DNA of 64,000 bases from Benincasa hispida. Lineage: Eukaryota; Streptophyta; Magnoliopsida; Cucurbitales; Cucurbitaceae. This document shows positions 54,496 through 64,000 of this stretch, piece after piece (the first letter of the stretch is position 1; the number at the start of each line of letters is the position of its first letter). The stretch spans positions 22,229,764 through 22,293,763 of the forward strand of contig NC_052359.1 of the NCBI RefSeq assembly GCF_009727055.1, written 5' to 3'. Below the pieces are notes generated by a model. That model was given only the letters and a program-made list of their open reading frames with translations. It was not told the origin of the DNA and did no database searches. The position numbers were made by a program, and so were the translations under genes.

Positions 54496-56328
54496 GTATT
54501 TGTTCGGTTCAACACAGTCTTGAGCATTGGAGGTCTGGTTCAAGGTGGTTGAGCAATCTAGAAGTGTTATGGAGCTGGTTTTTGCTGATTTTTGTACTAA
54601 TTAGGCCTTTACTTGCTTGAAAATTCCAAAAATAAAAACCATATCAGTTTGTGTCTAATTATTTATGCATGTGATGTACGTTATAATTAAATAAATCTTG
54701 TATGTGCATAAAGTATTTCATGTAGATTTAAAATCCCACTATAGGAAGCATGTTACATGCATTGAATGTATGTTATAAAATGTTATAATATATAATATGC
54801 ATAGGGTTTCAAATGTTTTAATATAAATGTTATATTAAATGTTGAATTCCTTTGATGTATGTTATGGATGTTTAGCATGTCTAAAATTTAAAGTTGTTAT
54901 AAACTTGGGTTAGACATTTAAAATCCATAACAAAGATAAGCTGCATGCTGACTTAAGTTATTCACCTGTTTTAATAGTTAAAATAGGTTGGCATCTTGTA
55001 AAATATGGTTACAAACTCGACCGGCATATAATCCTGTCTAAGGCTGGGGGTATTTAATTTGACGGTCTACGAAACACCTCCTACTTGGGGATTATGGCCG
55101 AATAATTGAGTGTTGTTAACCAGTTTTATGAGCAATACGTGAGCGATGTGAGGTTTTAAAACTGGTTTATCACCTAGACATCGTAGGTTAAATCCTAATA
55201 TAAACGTTATACTTGGATAAAAACCTAGACTTAGGTTGTTTAATTAACTGGAACAAACTTGAGTAAAGTTATACCCAAACAAATGTTAGGACACTTTAGT
55301 AGAAGTTTAATAGCATATATGATATGTTTTTAGAACACTTCAGTGGGAATTTAGAATACTTCAGTGAGAGATTAGTAACATATAAGATATGTCATTTTTA
55401 GCTCTCGCATCCTTAAGAGTTCACAATTCTGATCCATGTTTAACTTCGTTTCACCCTGGGAGTGACCTCTATTTGGAAAATGAGTACATGAATCGAAATT
55501 ATGGTGAACAGGGGAAGTTATTCACAGCAAAATCAAAAGTGATATTTTGATTTTCATTCTCACGTCCTAAGAGTTTCACACAGTGAAATTCATGCGATGC
55601 TTCGTGTCACCCTGGGAGTGACCTCCATTCAGAAAGTGTTTGGATAAGTCAATATCAAGGAGAATAAGGGGAAGTTGTTCAATGTAAAATCAAATATACA
55701 ATATATTGATGTCAATTCTCACGTCCCTAGAAAGTTCACACTGTGAGATTCATATGATGCTTCATGTCACCCTAGAAGTGACCTCAATTCGGAAAGTGTT
55801 TGTATGGGTCAATATCAAGGTGATTGAGGAAATAGTTCATAGTAAGTGGGAGAAGGATATGTGTCAATGTATTCTGTGGTCTCTTTCGTTTGTTTGGACC
55901 GTGAGATTCCTATGTTGCACTTGCTTGTCGTCTTTAAGTCGGCCTCACTAATCGTTTTAACGATGGCTATCCCCTTGGAGGGTTGTAACATAGGATTCAG
56001 AACAACTAAAACTCCACAAATGGATAGGATTTCTTAGGTCGTTTTCAACTTTGACTTTCCAATTTGGTAGCATCGTTAGGGTCGACCCTGAGATATGAAA
56101 ATGGAGGGTTACACTTACGGAAATACTAAAGTGTTAGTAAGTTCTAACAAAAAACGGTAGCTAAATGACTATTGAAATATGATTTATTTTGGGGATAGTA
56201 TTTAGTCAAGCATGTCTTGCTATAGTATCGTTGCAAAAATAATGAGAATTTTGGGTACATTATTACTTTGCTAAAACATGATTGGGTTTAAAAGAAATTC
56301 ACTGATAAAATTTATTTATATTTTCAGA
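54496..56328 (+). other. Leader of copia D downstream of the array
   Basis: Parallels 21090-22720 of copia A: AT-rich part with GCATG words, the block CTAAGGCTGGGGGTATTTAA (55033-55052), then three copies of the stem-loop module (hairpins 55451-55465, 55606-55622, 55766-55782), the GTTGCACTTGCTTG and GGAGGGTTGTAACATAGGATT segments, and a short run to the gag ATG. Confidence 0.75.
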
Positions 56329-56890
56329 ATGACGAGTTCTTTAGTACAAATGTTGGCTTTTGATAAACTTACTGCGGATAACTATGCTACGTGGAAAACA
56401 AACCTAAATACTATACTGGTGATAGATGACCTACAATTCATTTTAACAAAGGAGTGTCCTCCTGTTCCTGGCTCAAATGCAAACTGAAATGTCCGGGATG
56501 CATACGACAGATGGATCAAGGCTAACGAGAAAGTCCGTGCCTATATTCTTGCCATTATATCTGATGTATTGGCCAAGAAACATGAGAGCATGAGTACTGT
56601 CAGGTAGATTATGGTCTATGCGTGGGATATTTGGACAACCGTCCTTCTTCCTGAGGCATGATGCTATCAAATACGTTTATAACTGCTGTATGAAAGAAGG
56701 GGCCTCTGTTAGAGAACATGTCCTGGACATGATGGTCCATTTCAACGTGGTAGAAGTAGATGGTGCTGTTGTTGACGAGAAGAGTCAAGCTGGTTTTATT
56801 CTTGAATCTCTTAAGAAGAGTTTCTTACAGTTCTATACGAACACACTCATGAATAAAACTTGGCTACACTTCGTAATGAGCTAGAGGCTT
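56329..56890 (+). pseudogene. Copia D gag remnant
   Basis: The ATG at 56329 gives MTSSLVQMLAFDKLTADNYA and LQFILTKECPPVPGSNAN, then a stop at 56485. Similarity continues: VRDAYDRWIKANEKVRAYIL, LAKKHESMSTV, and after a frameshift at about 56615 MRGIFGQPSFFLRHDAIKYV, SVREHVLDMMVHFNVVEVD, GFILESLKKSFLQFYTN. This is the plant copia gag capsid-like region up to the LNEL motif, cut by the following LTR before the zinc knuckle. Confidence 0.8.
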
Positions 56891-57851
56891 ATGATGATAT
56901 GCAGAAATGCACGTCATCTTAGGCCTTTTATTTAGAATTATGAGGGCTGTTAAGCATAATATGTGGCATTTATATTAGGAATTCATAAGAAAATGATTTT
57001 GCGTCGTTCAACATGAAAAATCTCGACTAACCCACTATTATGCGTTATTATGCGTTCAATTGTCTATTTTTGTAGCTAACGTAGGAAGTGGATGCAGCGG
57101 AAGCCGGGCTATCGCATAGACGACCACAGGCGGAGAAACTCTCCATCGTAAAGGCAAACGCATACGATCAATGCATGGGTGTTGCGGTAATCAACTGCAT
57201 GCGTCCATCGCATAGGAGTTGCGATCGTTAAGCGATTGCGGTCATCGTGTAGAAGTTGTGGTAATCAAGCGAATGCGGCCAGTTCAAGATTGTGGTAATC
57301 GTTAAGCGATTCCGTTTGCTATTACACAACGTATGCACCCTACGGAGAGGATATTGCATGCGTCCAAGAAGTAGGATACGGTGGCGGTATGTGGTCATCT
57401 TGTTTATGTGTGAGAGCACATGAGCAGAAATAGAGACTTAAGAATAAGGCCTCTCGAAATTTCGCATACACATCGCATATATCCTAGATTTAGGCACAAG
57501 TGTGTGTAGCATGATCGCATAGTTTGCGTTGGCTGAGGCTGCCCTTGTGGTCACTCTTAAAGGTTGCGATGAAGACATCCTCACATTTTATCTATTTTCC
57601 ATTCATTTACTACGCTTCAATAGATGTCGTGTCTCTACCTCTCATTCATACTTCTCATTGCGTTGTTTGTTAGTTAGGAGTAAGAGGAGTTTGTAGCTTA
57701 TACCCCTCCATCATTCTTTTATTCAACTGCCGCATACACATTACCGCATAGCATTTAGTTACAAGTCCCTGAGTTCGACCTCGGATCACTCGAGAAACTT
57801 GCGTTCGTGTTTAATGTGTTATTTTATTAATTGTGGAATATGGATGATATG
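56888..57851 (+). mobile_element. Athila-type LTR fragment, plus strand
   Basis: Its start (TGATATGCAGAAATGCACGTC) mirrors the element H LTR start (minus TGATAACAGGCAGAAATGCA at 61922). 57350-57805 is closely similar to 52440-52945 in Athila E (CACAACGTATGCACCCTACGG, GCATAGTTTGCGTTGGCTGA, TTCGACCTCGGATCACTCG). Short repeats of GGTAATCGTTAAGCGATTGCG type fill 57180-57320. The right end is cut by the element H LTR. Confidence 0.6.
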
Positions 57852-58822
57852 TGTTGATGGATAGTGTTGTGCACTCAAGTTTCCCCAGCGGAATCCAAGT
57901 GTAAATTCCTCTAAGTTTCCTGGTAAGTCCAGGGTCGATCACAGGGACTTGTGAAAATAGTTTGCGTTGATAATTTTCTTATGAAAACTTTGCGATAACG
58001 GGTAAAATAAATAAGGTGGTTGGTTTGTAGTTGCGTCAATGAAAATAATAATAAATGCGACAAAGTTCGAAAAGAGTTGGCAACGGGAAATACGATGAAT
58101 ATGCAGTGAACGAGTTGAGAAGGGTTTCGGCTAACACTCCCTATGTTGCGTTTATGCCTTGCGATTATGCAACATGCATACAATAGTAAACCACCTCTCG
58201 GAGTGAATGCCACGACTTCTAAGGCTAGAACGCATGCGATAAATATGCGATAAGTCTACAGGTTTTACACATAAACCTCTATTTCTATTTATGCAATGAC
58301 AACATGACATGCACACAAATTTGCGATCGCATAATATCATTCCTATTCCTAGGATGCATGTGATGTAGGTTGACATACAGAGCTTATCTTTAAGTCCCTA
58401 TTTCTTGTTTATGCAGGCCTAATCTTGCTCTTTCAAGTCAGATTCTAACCTAGCTCTCTCAAGACATTAGGTTCTTTCTTTAGATTCTTTCTCGAGCAAC
58501 TCTAAAGGGATGTTTCGCACAACATAAAACAAGAAAATCGCAAGCAATGAACTTCCTAGATCATGTTAGCTTTGTTCCTCTTAACCCATTCAACTAGTTT
58601 AGCTACTCATGCGTACTAAGAGGGTGAACAGATGTAGAAATAGAACTTCCATTGAATAGATAAAAGATGAAGTACAAAATAACAATGCAAGTATAGTAAA
58701 GAACTTGGAGCAATTTCTTACCACCAGGTGTTACACTGTTCTACTCGTGCTCTAAAGATATTCTCGCTTTCGCGAGAGTCAACCTGCTCTCTACTCTTAC
58801 GCCCCAAGGTTCTCTCTCGAGC

Positions 58823-61274
58823 TGGGAAACCCGGATTTCCATTTTTCATACTTAAGCAGGTGATTAAGAGATTAACTCGGTGAAAGTTAAATCCTATGTT
58901 AAAGTGGAGGAAATTTCTAAGTGTTGAATAGATTTTCCTTGAGTAGCTTTGAGTTAAGCATTAGTTGATGAAAATTGACTAAGTGTTGGACTAGGTTGCT
59001 ATGCATTGACCATAAGATCTTGGAAAGATTACTTGGGCAAAGGGAGAATTGGAAGTAGAAGTGACACATGCCTTGGAGGTTAGACCAACACATTAGACTC
59101 AATGGATGCATTGGATGAGTTGTGATGGATGTGTTGGTGGAGGTATGTGTTGGTGAAGGAAGGAAAATGGAAGTGATGCATTGGAAGGTTGGATGGCACA
59201 AGGGTAGGCGAGGACACGGGCAAGGCATGCGGCATGCGTCGAACGCCTATGCACAGCACACAACCCATGCGTCGAGCAGGCCAAGCGCTGCCAAATTGCC
59301 CAACCATGCGTCATAGCGCCTTGGCCAAACTGCCCAGCCATGCGTCGAAGCGAGCAAGCCTTGCGGTGGTACCTAGTGAGCCATATGTCGAGGATGAGCG
59401 GCCACCCTATACGTTGGTGATGGTTGGCTCTTGCGATGGCTAAGTTTGATTGTGATGATAGTGGGTTGGCTTGCTATGTGTTAATTATAGGTTATGCATT
59501 GAGTATGGACTATGCGTTGAACATCCAAGAGTTGGACGCATATAAAGGATGAGATCACATAGAAAACGTCATCAAACCATGTGTCTTCTTGGGAGGAAGC
59601 CTTAAACCTTAAGCAAATTAGGTGGATGCATAAGAAGACATGTAAAGGATGAGGGCTATGCGTTGGTGAAAGGAGAAGAAGACACCTTGGGTTGTGCTGA
59701 TGCAAGATTGCGTTGATGTAAGGAAGAGACACTTGGTCATGCGGCCAAGTAGGAGGTGTCGGCCATGGAGCAATCTTGGACGCCTATAAATAGAGCCAAG
59801 GACTTCAAATGAAAACTCAAATTTTCTTCAAAATACATAAAGAAGCGTGTATTGGGAGGAGACCATGCGTTGGTAGCAAGACCATGCGTTGGTCAAGAAG
59901 TTCCAAGAGGGGAAATGCTGTCGGGCAGAAAAGATAGGAAGTAGCATCAACTTAGAACGAGGAGTTCTCCCAGAATACTCGTGCTTTTGATATGATTTTA
60001 AAGCCATCTGAAAGATAAAAGAGTCTAGGTTTCATGGTGGGGCTGCCGGAGAAGAATCTCCAAGGAATCTGGCTGGAAGCTGAGAAAAATACAGAAGGGT
60101 CAGGCTGTCGGGTAAGCTGGGCCAGTATTGATATTTTGAAGATTCCGGCTAAACCACGAGAAGTTCTAAGCTAAGATTTTATGGTAAGATTCCTAAGACA
60201 TTTTAGAACATTTTTTCAGAAGGAAGTATCTTAAAATAAGGTCTGTAACTATGAGTAATCTAAGCTGATATTTGAATCTGGAATTTAGGGTTCACAAAGG
60301 GAAACCAAGGAAACCTAAGGAACTTCGGAAAGGAAAGTTCCTAACCAACCAAGATGAGTGGTTATTGTGTGTTGTATTGTTGATATAATTTCTATATATA
60401 GGTAAATATATATAGGGGATAATGTTAAATTGGCATGATCAGGGATATATGTTTATTAAGATATTGCTTGTATGTTTGTTTTGGAAACTGAAATTGTACC
60501 CGGGGTATATAGTTAGCATGCTTGAAAAGGTACTTAGCGGGAAAATATAGTCGGCTTCGGTTAGCGGGAAATGATAATCGATGATGACCGGTGGGAAATA
60601 TAGACAAGTTACCTAAGCATAGCTAGCGGGAAATAGTCGATGTGCACATTGGTGGGATAATAGGGTACATGGAAAGTTTCCACATGAATTGTTGTTGTCT
60701 TAGTATACGTGTGAAAGTACTGGTGATGTTTTTATTATGTGATAACCAGTGGTCAAGCTGGGGTTGATTGTTTTAACCAGCGGTTGAGCTGGGGATTGTC
60801 TAAATGTTTGGCTAGAAAATCATAATGAACTTGTGGTAATGTTCTTTTTGACTATGCATTGCTTTGCCAAAAGTATATTTCTGCTGACAAAGTTATTTGT
60901 TTATCTAAAGGCACCACTCACTGGGCTTTATAGCTCATGTTTTCCATGTTTTATGTTTTACCCCCCCAGGTAGCGAAAGGTGAGGAGTTCCAGGGTGCTG
61001 CTAAGGTCAAGGTCTGCCACGTGCCACAGTTACTTTCGGAGGGTTTTACAGTTGTTGTTTTAAACTTTGTAGTTAAGTCTTGGAGTTATATAAACGTTAC
61101 ATTGTTGTAAAATAAAATGGGCCTACTTAATCAGTTGATTGTTCAATTTGTACATTGGTATTAGAGTTATTTCTGCAAGAGTTATTAGATAGTAAGTGTC
61201 AATGAAAGGGTTGATAACTGCTGCAGTTATGCCCTTCCTTAGGCTCAGAGGGTAGTCTGGGGCGGGGTGTGTCA
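58823..61274 (+). mobile_element. Gypsy-type solo LTR inside the element H LTR
   Basis: Starts TGGGAAACCCGGATTTCC and ends GGGGCGGGGTGTGTCA, flanked by CGAGC (58818-58822) and CGAGT (61275-61279), a 5-bp duplication with one change. A TATA box (59784-59793) supports plus orientation. The central part (59000-59700) is rich in ATGCGT and CATGCGTTGG words; several short frames there look non-coding. A PBS-like TTGGTATTAGAG at 61154 lies 120 bp before the inferred end, so an alternative reading is an LTR ending at about 61150 plus a scrap of interior. 2452 bp. Confidence 0.6.
59784..59793 (+). promoter_or_regulatory. TATA box of the solo LTR
   Basis: CTATAAATAG followed by AGCCAAGGAC; about 960 bp into the LTR. 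Confidence 0.45.
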
Positions 61275-61922
61275 CGAGTTGCCTTGGATGATCTTCGGTG
61301 TCACCACTCTTTTCTAGCACTGCCGTGAAATGGAAGAGAAAACTATGAACAGAGGTGTGAACTTGTAAAGTGATGAAGTAATCGACTGCTTAACCCTTTC
61401 TCTGGAGAATGCATTTGGTATTTATAGGGCATCAAAGGTGATAGGCGGCTTCTCTCTCCTGGTTGTACAGATGGGATAACTTTAATTCTTGACTGATGCA
61501 CCAGATAGTTGTCACCGATAAAGCTGAATGTACTTTGTGACCGCTATCGGCTGTCAACTTAATTTGGATCCGACTACTGTCAGCTTTCTATCCCATCGAT
61601 CTTAATTGTCCTTTCGTCCGAATATGTCCACCATGTTGCGGTGATTCTTCTTGGGTGGATGTTTGCGAGCACGATCAACGCAAAGTCTTGCGATGAAGTT
61701 GCGCTCGACCGATGTATTCCTATGATCGCATTCTTTACATTGCGTTAATGCATTATTCTACATAAAAATATAGAGATCAACTGCCCTAATGCATTGGACG
61801 CATGCGACCGCAATATTGTAAAATTTATGCTTAATGGACGCAATTTAACATATTCTATCAACGCAATCCAACATTGTTTAAGAACTTAGTACTATGATAA
61901 CGTGCATTTCTGCCTGTTATCA

Positions 61923-63279
61923 CACTCCCAAATTTAAACAATGCTTGTCCTCAAGCATAAGCTAAAGATTCCTTTAACAAGTTAGCCGCAAAGTTCTTTT
62001 CCTAGATTTCTCAAGGATACTTCATTCAAATCCTATATACTAGAATTTTCTTAAGTCCTATTCAAGTCTACTCCTAAAATATTTCTAAGACCTAGGGACT
62101 ACAAGTTTAACTTTCAAAAGGACTTTACTAAATTCTTGGAACATCGCATGATTTATTTCAAAAAGAAAACTTTCTACCGGCGTGACAAAAGATTTATCCT
62201 TTGCACAAAAATTTTCTTTATTGCTATTTTTTTCTGATCTTGCACTGATCCGAGTGCCTTGCCTTCGTTTTGGCTTGCCCCCACAGGTATCATGCTAACA
62301 TCTAACTATGAGCAATGCACTCTTTTCTCAGACTAAACTCATACTGATTTGGCATTGGAGTTGCGNCTCTTTTCTCAGACTAAACTCATACTGATTTGGC
62401 ATTGGAGTTGCGATCATTGATTTATACGTTGATCCTGGTAACTTACTTTCGTTTTGGCTTGCCCCCACGTGTGTCATGCGGACATCTAACTATGGGTAAG
62501 TGCCTTTCATAACTTAACTCTTATCAACATGGATTTCCCCTTTGCGTTGACAGTGGAGTTGTTATTCTCAATTTTTTTTATAGAACCGAAAATAGCGAGG
62601 TCGAAAATAAATACCTCACCCCCAAATTTAAAATGCGGCAATGTCCCCATTGCCAAAAGATTAAAATAAGTTATGCGATGTTCTAGAATGCTTATAAAGA
62701 GAGTTTGAAAGAAAGCTAGCAAAGAAACAGAAGCATATTTTTCATCATTGAAATCTTACTTGGCAAAGAAACAGAATGCGGTAAACTACTAAATTTATCT
62801 ACTTATTAAATGATATCGGTAATCAAGAAGGATGCGGTGATAAGACTTCGAAAAGCAAAATGCACTGTGATAGTGCAAAATTTGAAATAAAGATAAGGAA
62901 GAGTACACTTCAAAATTTTGCGCTGTCGCCTGCATTGTATTGATGTATCCATCCTTGTGGCGATCTTTCTTCTTTGGGTTGTGGTGATGGAATAAGATGA
63001 ATACTTCTTCGCGTAACATCACCGAAATCTAGCACCTCGATCGTTGTAAGAAAAAGAAAGAGAGGGTCAAATTATTTTAAACAAAAGAAAAATCAGTAAC
63101 ACAAATTTAAATTTTTTTTTTTTTTGTATAGAAATAGTACTGAAAAATGAAAAGATAGCTGAAAGATAGTGAAGATTCTGAGTAGTGGAGAAAAGAGTTG
63201 AAGACTTGAAGTTTTCCAAAACTTGCGTCCCTGAGAAATTGCGATCATGTGACAACACAGGGACCACCCACTTTCTTTT
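61923..63279 (-). other. 3' untranslated region of element H
   Basis: Purine tract next to the LTR, a ~150-bp repeat present two to three times (62260-62540) and shared with Athila F, a single N at 62366 flanked by an exact 46-base duplication, and AT-rich sequence with no recognisable frame up to the integrase stop. Confidence 0.65.
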
Positions 63280-64000
63280 TTATTCAAAGTTTCTTAGTTC
63301 CATGGAGTCGACTTGGCGATGCCAGTCTTCTCCATGGTATACCTTTACTTGCTGCCCATTGACTTTGAATATGTTGGTACCATCGTCATTTGATAATTCC
63401 ACCGCGCCATGCAGAAGTACTTGTCGAATTATGAATGGTCTGAACCAACGAGACTTTAGCTTTCCTGGGAAGAGTCGTAGACGTGAATTGAAAAGCAAGA
63501 CCTTTTGCCCGACTTGAAGGTTCTTGCCGCATATGCGTTGATCATGCCAGTGCTTGGTGCGCTCCTTATAAATTTTTGCATTTTCATATGCATTGTTCCT
63601 CCATTCTTCTAGCTCAACCAATTGCATTTTTCGCGCTTCCCCTGCTTCCTTTAAATCGAAATTCAGTTTCTTGACCGCCCACAATGCTTTATATTCCAGC
63701 TCTAAGGGCAAGTGACATGCTTTGCCGAATACCAACGCATAGGGGGACATGCCTATAGGTGTTTTAAATGCGGTCCGGTATGCCCATAACGCATCATCAA
63801 GCTTCATTGCCCAATCTTTCTGCGAAGGTTTGACTACCTTCTCAAGTATCGATTTAATTTCCCGATTGGACACTTCAGCTTGGCCATTTGTTTGCGGATA
63901 GTATGCGGTGGCCACTTTGTTGAAGATGTTGTACTTGCGCAGTAGCTCCTTTATACTGTAGTTGAAAAAGTGTGATCCTTCATCACTTATGATGGCACGG
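63280..64000 (-). CDS. Athila/Tat Ty3-gypsy integrase, C-terminal part (partial at window edge)
   Basis: Open without a stop for 240 codons from the window edge. The start is upstream, outside the window; a GTG at 63915 is not a start. It shows the second catalytic Asp ([10 protein letters not shown]) and the catalytic Glu ([11 protein letters not shown]) with exactly 35 residues between them, as in the D,D35E integrase core. Then come [40 protein letters not shown], and the C-terminal region [33 protein letters not shown], ending [16 protein letters not shown]. The FKVNGQ-x-x-K-x-Y-x-GE ending without a chromodomain is typical of Athila/Tat. The protein would insert element cDNA into nuclear DNA. 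It is followed by a long untranslated 3' region and the LTR. Similar to the relic at 26437-26880. Confidence 0.85.
   Translation of the reverse strand, partial: RAIISDEGSHFFNYSIKELLRKYNIFNKVATAYYPQTNGQAEVSNREIKSILEKVVKPSQKDWAMKLDDALWAYRTAFKTPIGMSPYALVFGKACHLPLELEYKALWAVKKLNFDLKEAGEARKMQLVELEEWRNNAYENAKIYKERTKHWHDQRICGKNLQVGQKVLLFNSRLRLFPGKLKSRWFRPFIIRQVLLHGAVELSNDDGTNIFKVNGQQVKVYHGEDWHRQVDSMELRNFE

Larger units (their letters stand above)
51473..56890 (+). mobile_element. Copia D: plus-strand element with nested Athila E, truncated in gag
   Basis: The 5' LTR starts at 51473 (TGTTGGGTTTTATGTCCTAA), is interrupted at 51540 by Athila E, and its last part resumes somewhere between 53460 and 53640 and ends ATCCAACA at 53818. 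Then come PBS (53820), a leader with a CTCGATG tandem array and three stem-loop modules, and a gag pseudogene (56329-56890). An Athila-type LTR follows at about 56888. It is inserted in the copia C leader. Confidence 0.75.
57852..61922 (-). repeat. 3' LTR of element H, split by a solo LTR
   Basis: Minus strand: starts TGATAACAGGCAGAAATG after the purine tract GTTTAAATTTGGGAGTG (61923-61939) and ends near CACTATCCATCAACA at 57852. After removal of 58823-61279 it is about 1.6 kb. The left end is inferred from the TG...CA ends only, since the second duplication copy is outside the window. TATA (minus CTATAAATA) at 61419-61427. Confidence 0.65.
61923..64000 (-). mobile_element. Element H (Athila/Tat gypsy), interior running off the window
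   Basis: Together with its 3' LTR (57852-61922) this is the 3' part of a minus-strand Athila/Tat element. Its integrase is open over the whole visible length, in contrast to all other coding relics here, so it is likely one of the younger insertions. Confidence 0.75.

Noticed and set aside
58917..59443. Several overlapping frames around CATGCGT repeats, including His/Pro-rich ones
   Set aside because: Same repeat words open all frames; the region lies inside a solo LTR with no domain match.
1..64000. Host genes, tRNA or rRNA genes
   Set aside because: No continuous frame with intron-exon structure or known plant domain was seen outside transposable elements, and no tRNA cloverleaf or rRNA stretch was recognised; a homology search with a plant protein set would be decisive.

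Overview
This window reads as repeat-dense heterochromatin from a flowering-plant nuclear genome. The evidence is plant-type Ty1-copia and Ty3-gypsy (Athila/Tat, Tekay-like, Ogre/Tat-like) retrotransposons with plant primer-binding sites (initiator tRNA-Met, tRNA-Asp), plant hAT DNA transposons and a plant-specific transposon-protein domain. I see no convincing host gene, rRNA or tRNA gene. A cucurbit source is only a guess from the general look of the copia LTRs. Nearly every coding region is broken by stops, frameshifts or nested insertions. The one long open frame that looks coding is a gypsy integrase leaving the right edge.

Left part (1-17,869): the 3' end of a GATACG-rich hAT-like element; a copia-type solo LTR (218-2163, 5-bp duplication ATATC) inside an older LTR; a gypsy solo LTR (4057-6367, duplication GAAAC) containing a 27-bp minisatellite; an Ogre/Tat-like LTR fragment with a TATA box; a degenerate ~100-bp AT-rich tandem repeat; and a minus-strand copia element (copia B, 9544-17,869) with LTRs, PBS, scrambled gag/pol and a scaffold gap.

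Centre-left (17,870-30,511): plus-strand copia A (5' LTR, PBS, tandem-repeat leader, pol without gag core) is inserted in the 5' LTR of copia B and carries a 912-bp hAT-like insertion in its integrase. It is followed by LTR and integrase scraps and plus-strand copia G (LTR end, PBS, leader with a hAT MITE, gag pseudogene).

Centre-right (30,493-57,851) is a multi-level nest. A minus-strand Tekay-like gypsy is interrupted in integrase by minus-strand copia C (32,531-51,472). Copia C in turn holds a hAT with a BED zinc finger in its 3' LTR, a complete Athila-like element F (36,683-47,424, duplication GCTAT, no pol seen) near the end of its pol, and plus-strand copia D in its leader. Copia D holds Athila E in its 5' LTR and another Athila-type LTR at its gag.

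Right end (57,852-64,000): minus-strand Athila/Tat element H with its 3' LTR (carrying a 2.45-kb gypsy solo LTR), 3' region and integrase running off the edge.

The main biological observations are: copia leaders with a repeated ~157-bp stem-loop module and element-specific tandem arrays; two copia copies sharing the same loss of the gag core; and a pol-less Athila-like element. The main technical observation is an unremoved Nextera mate-pair junction adapter at 44,343-44,380, plus two single-N joins flanked by exact duplications. Local structure around these and the other N runs should not be taken at face value.
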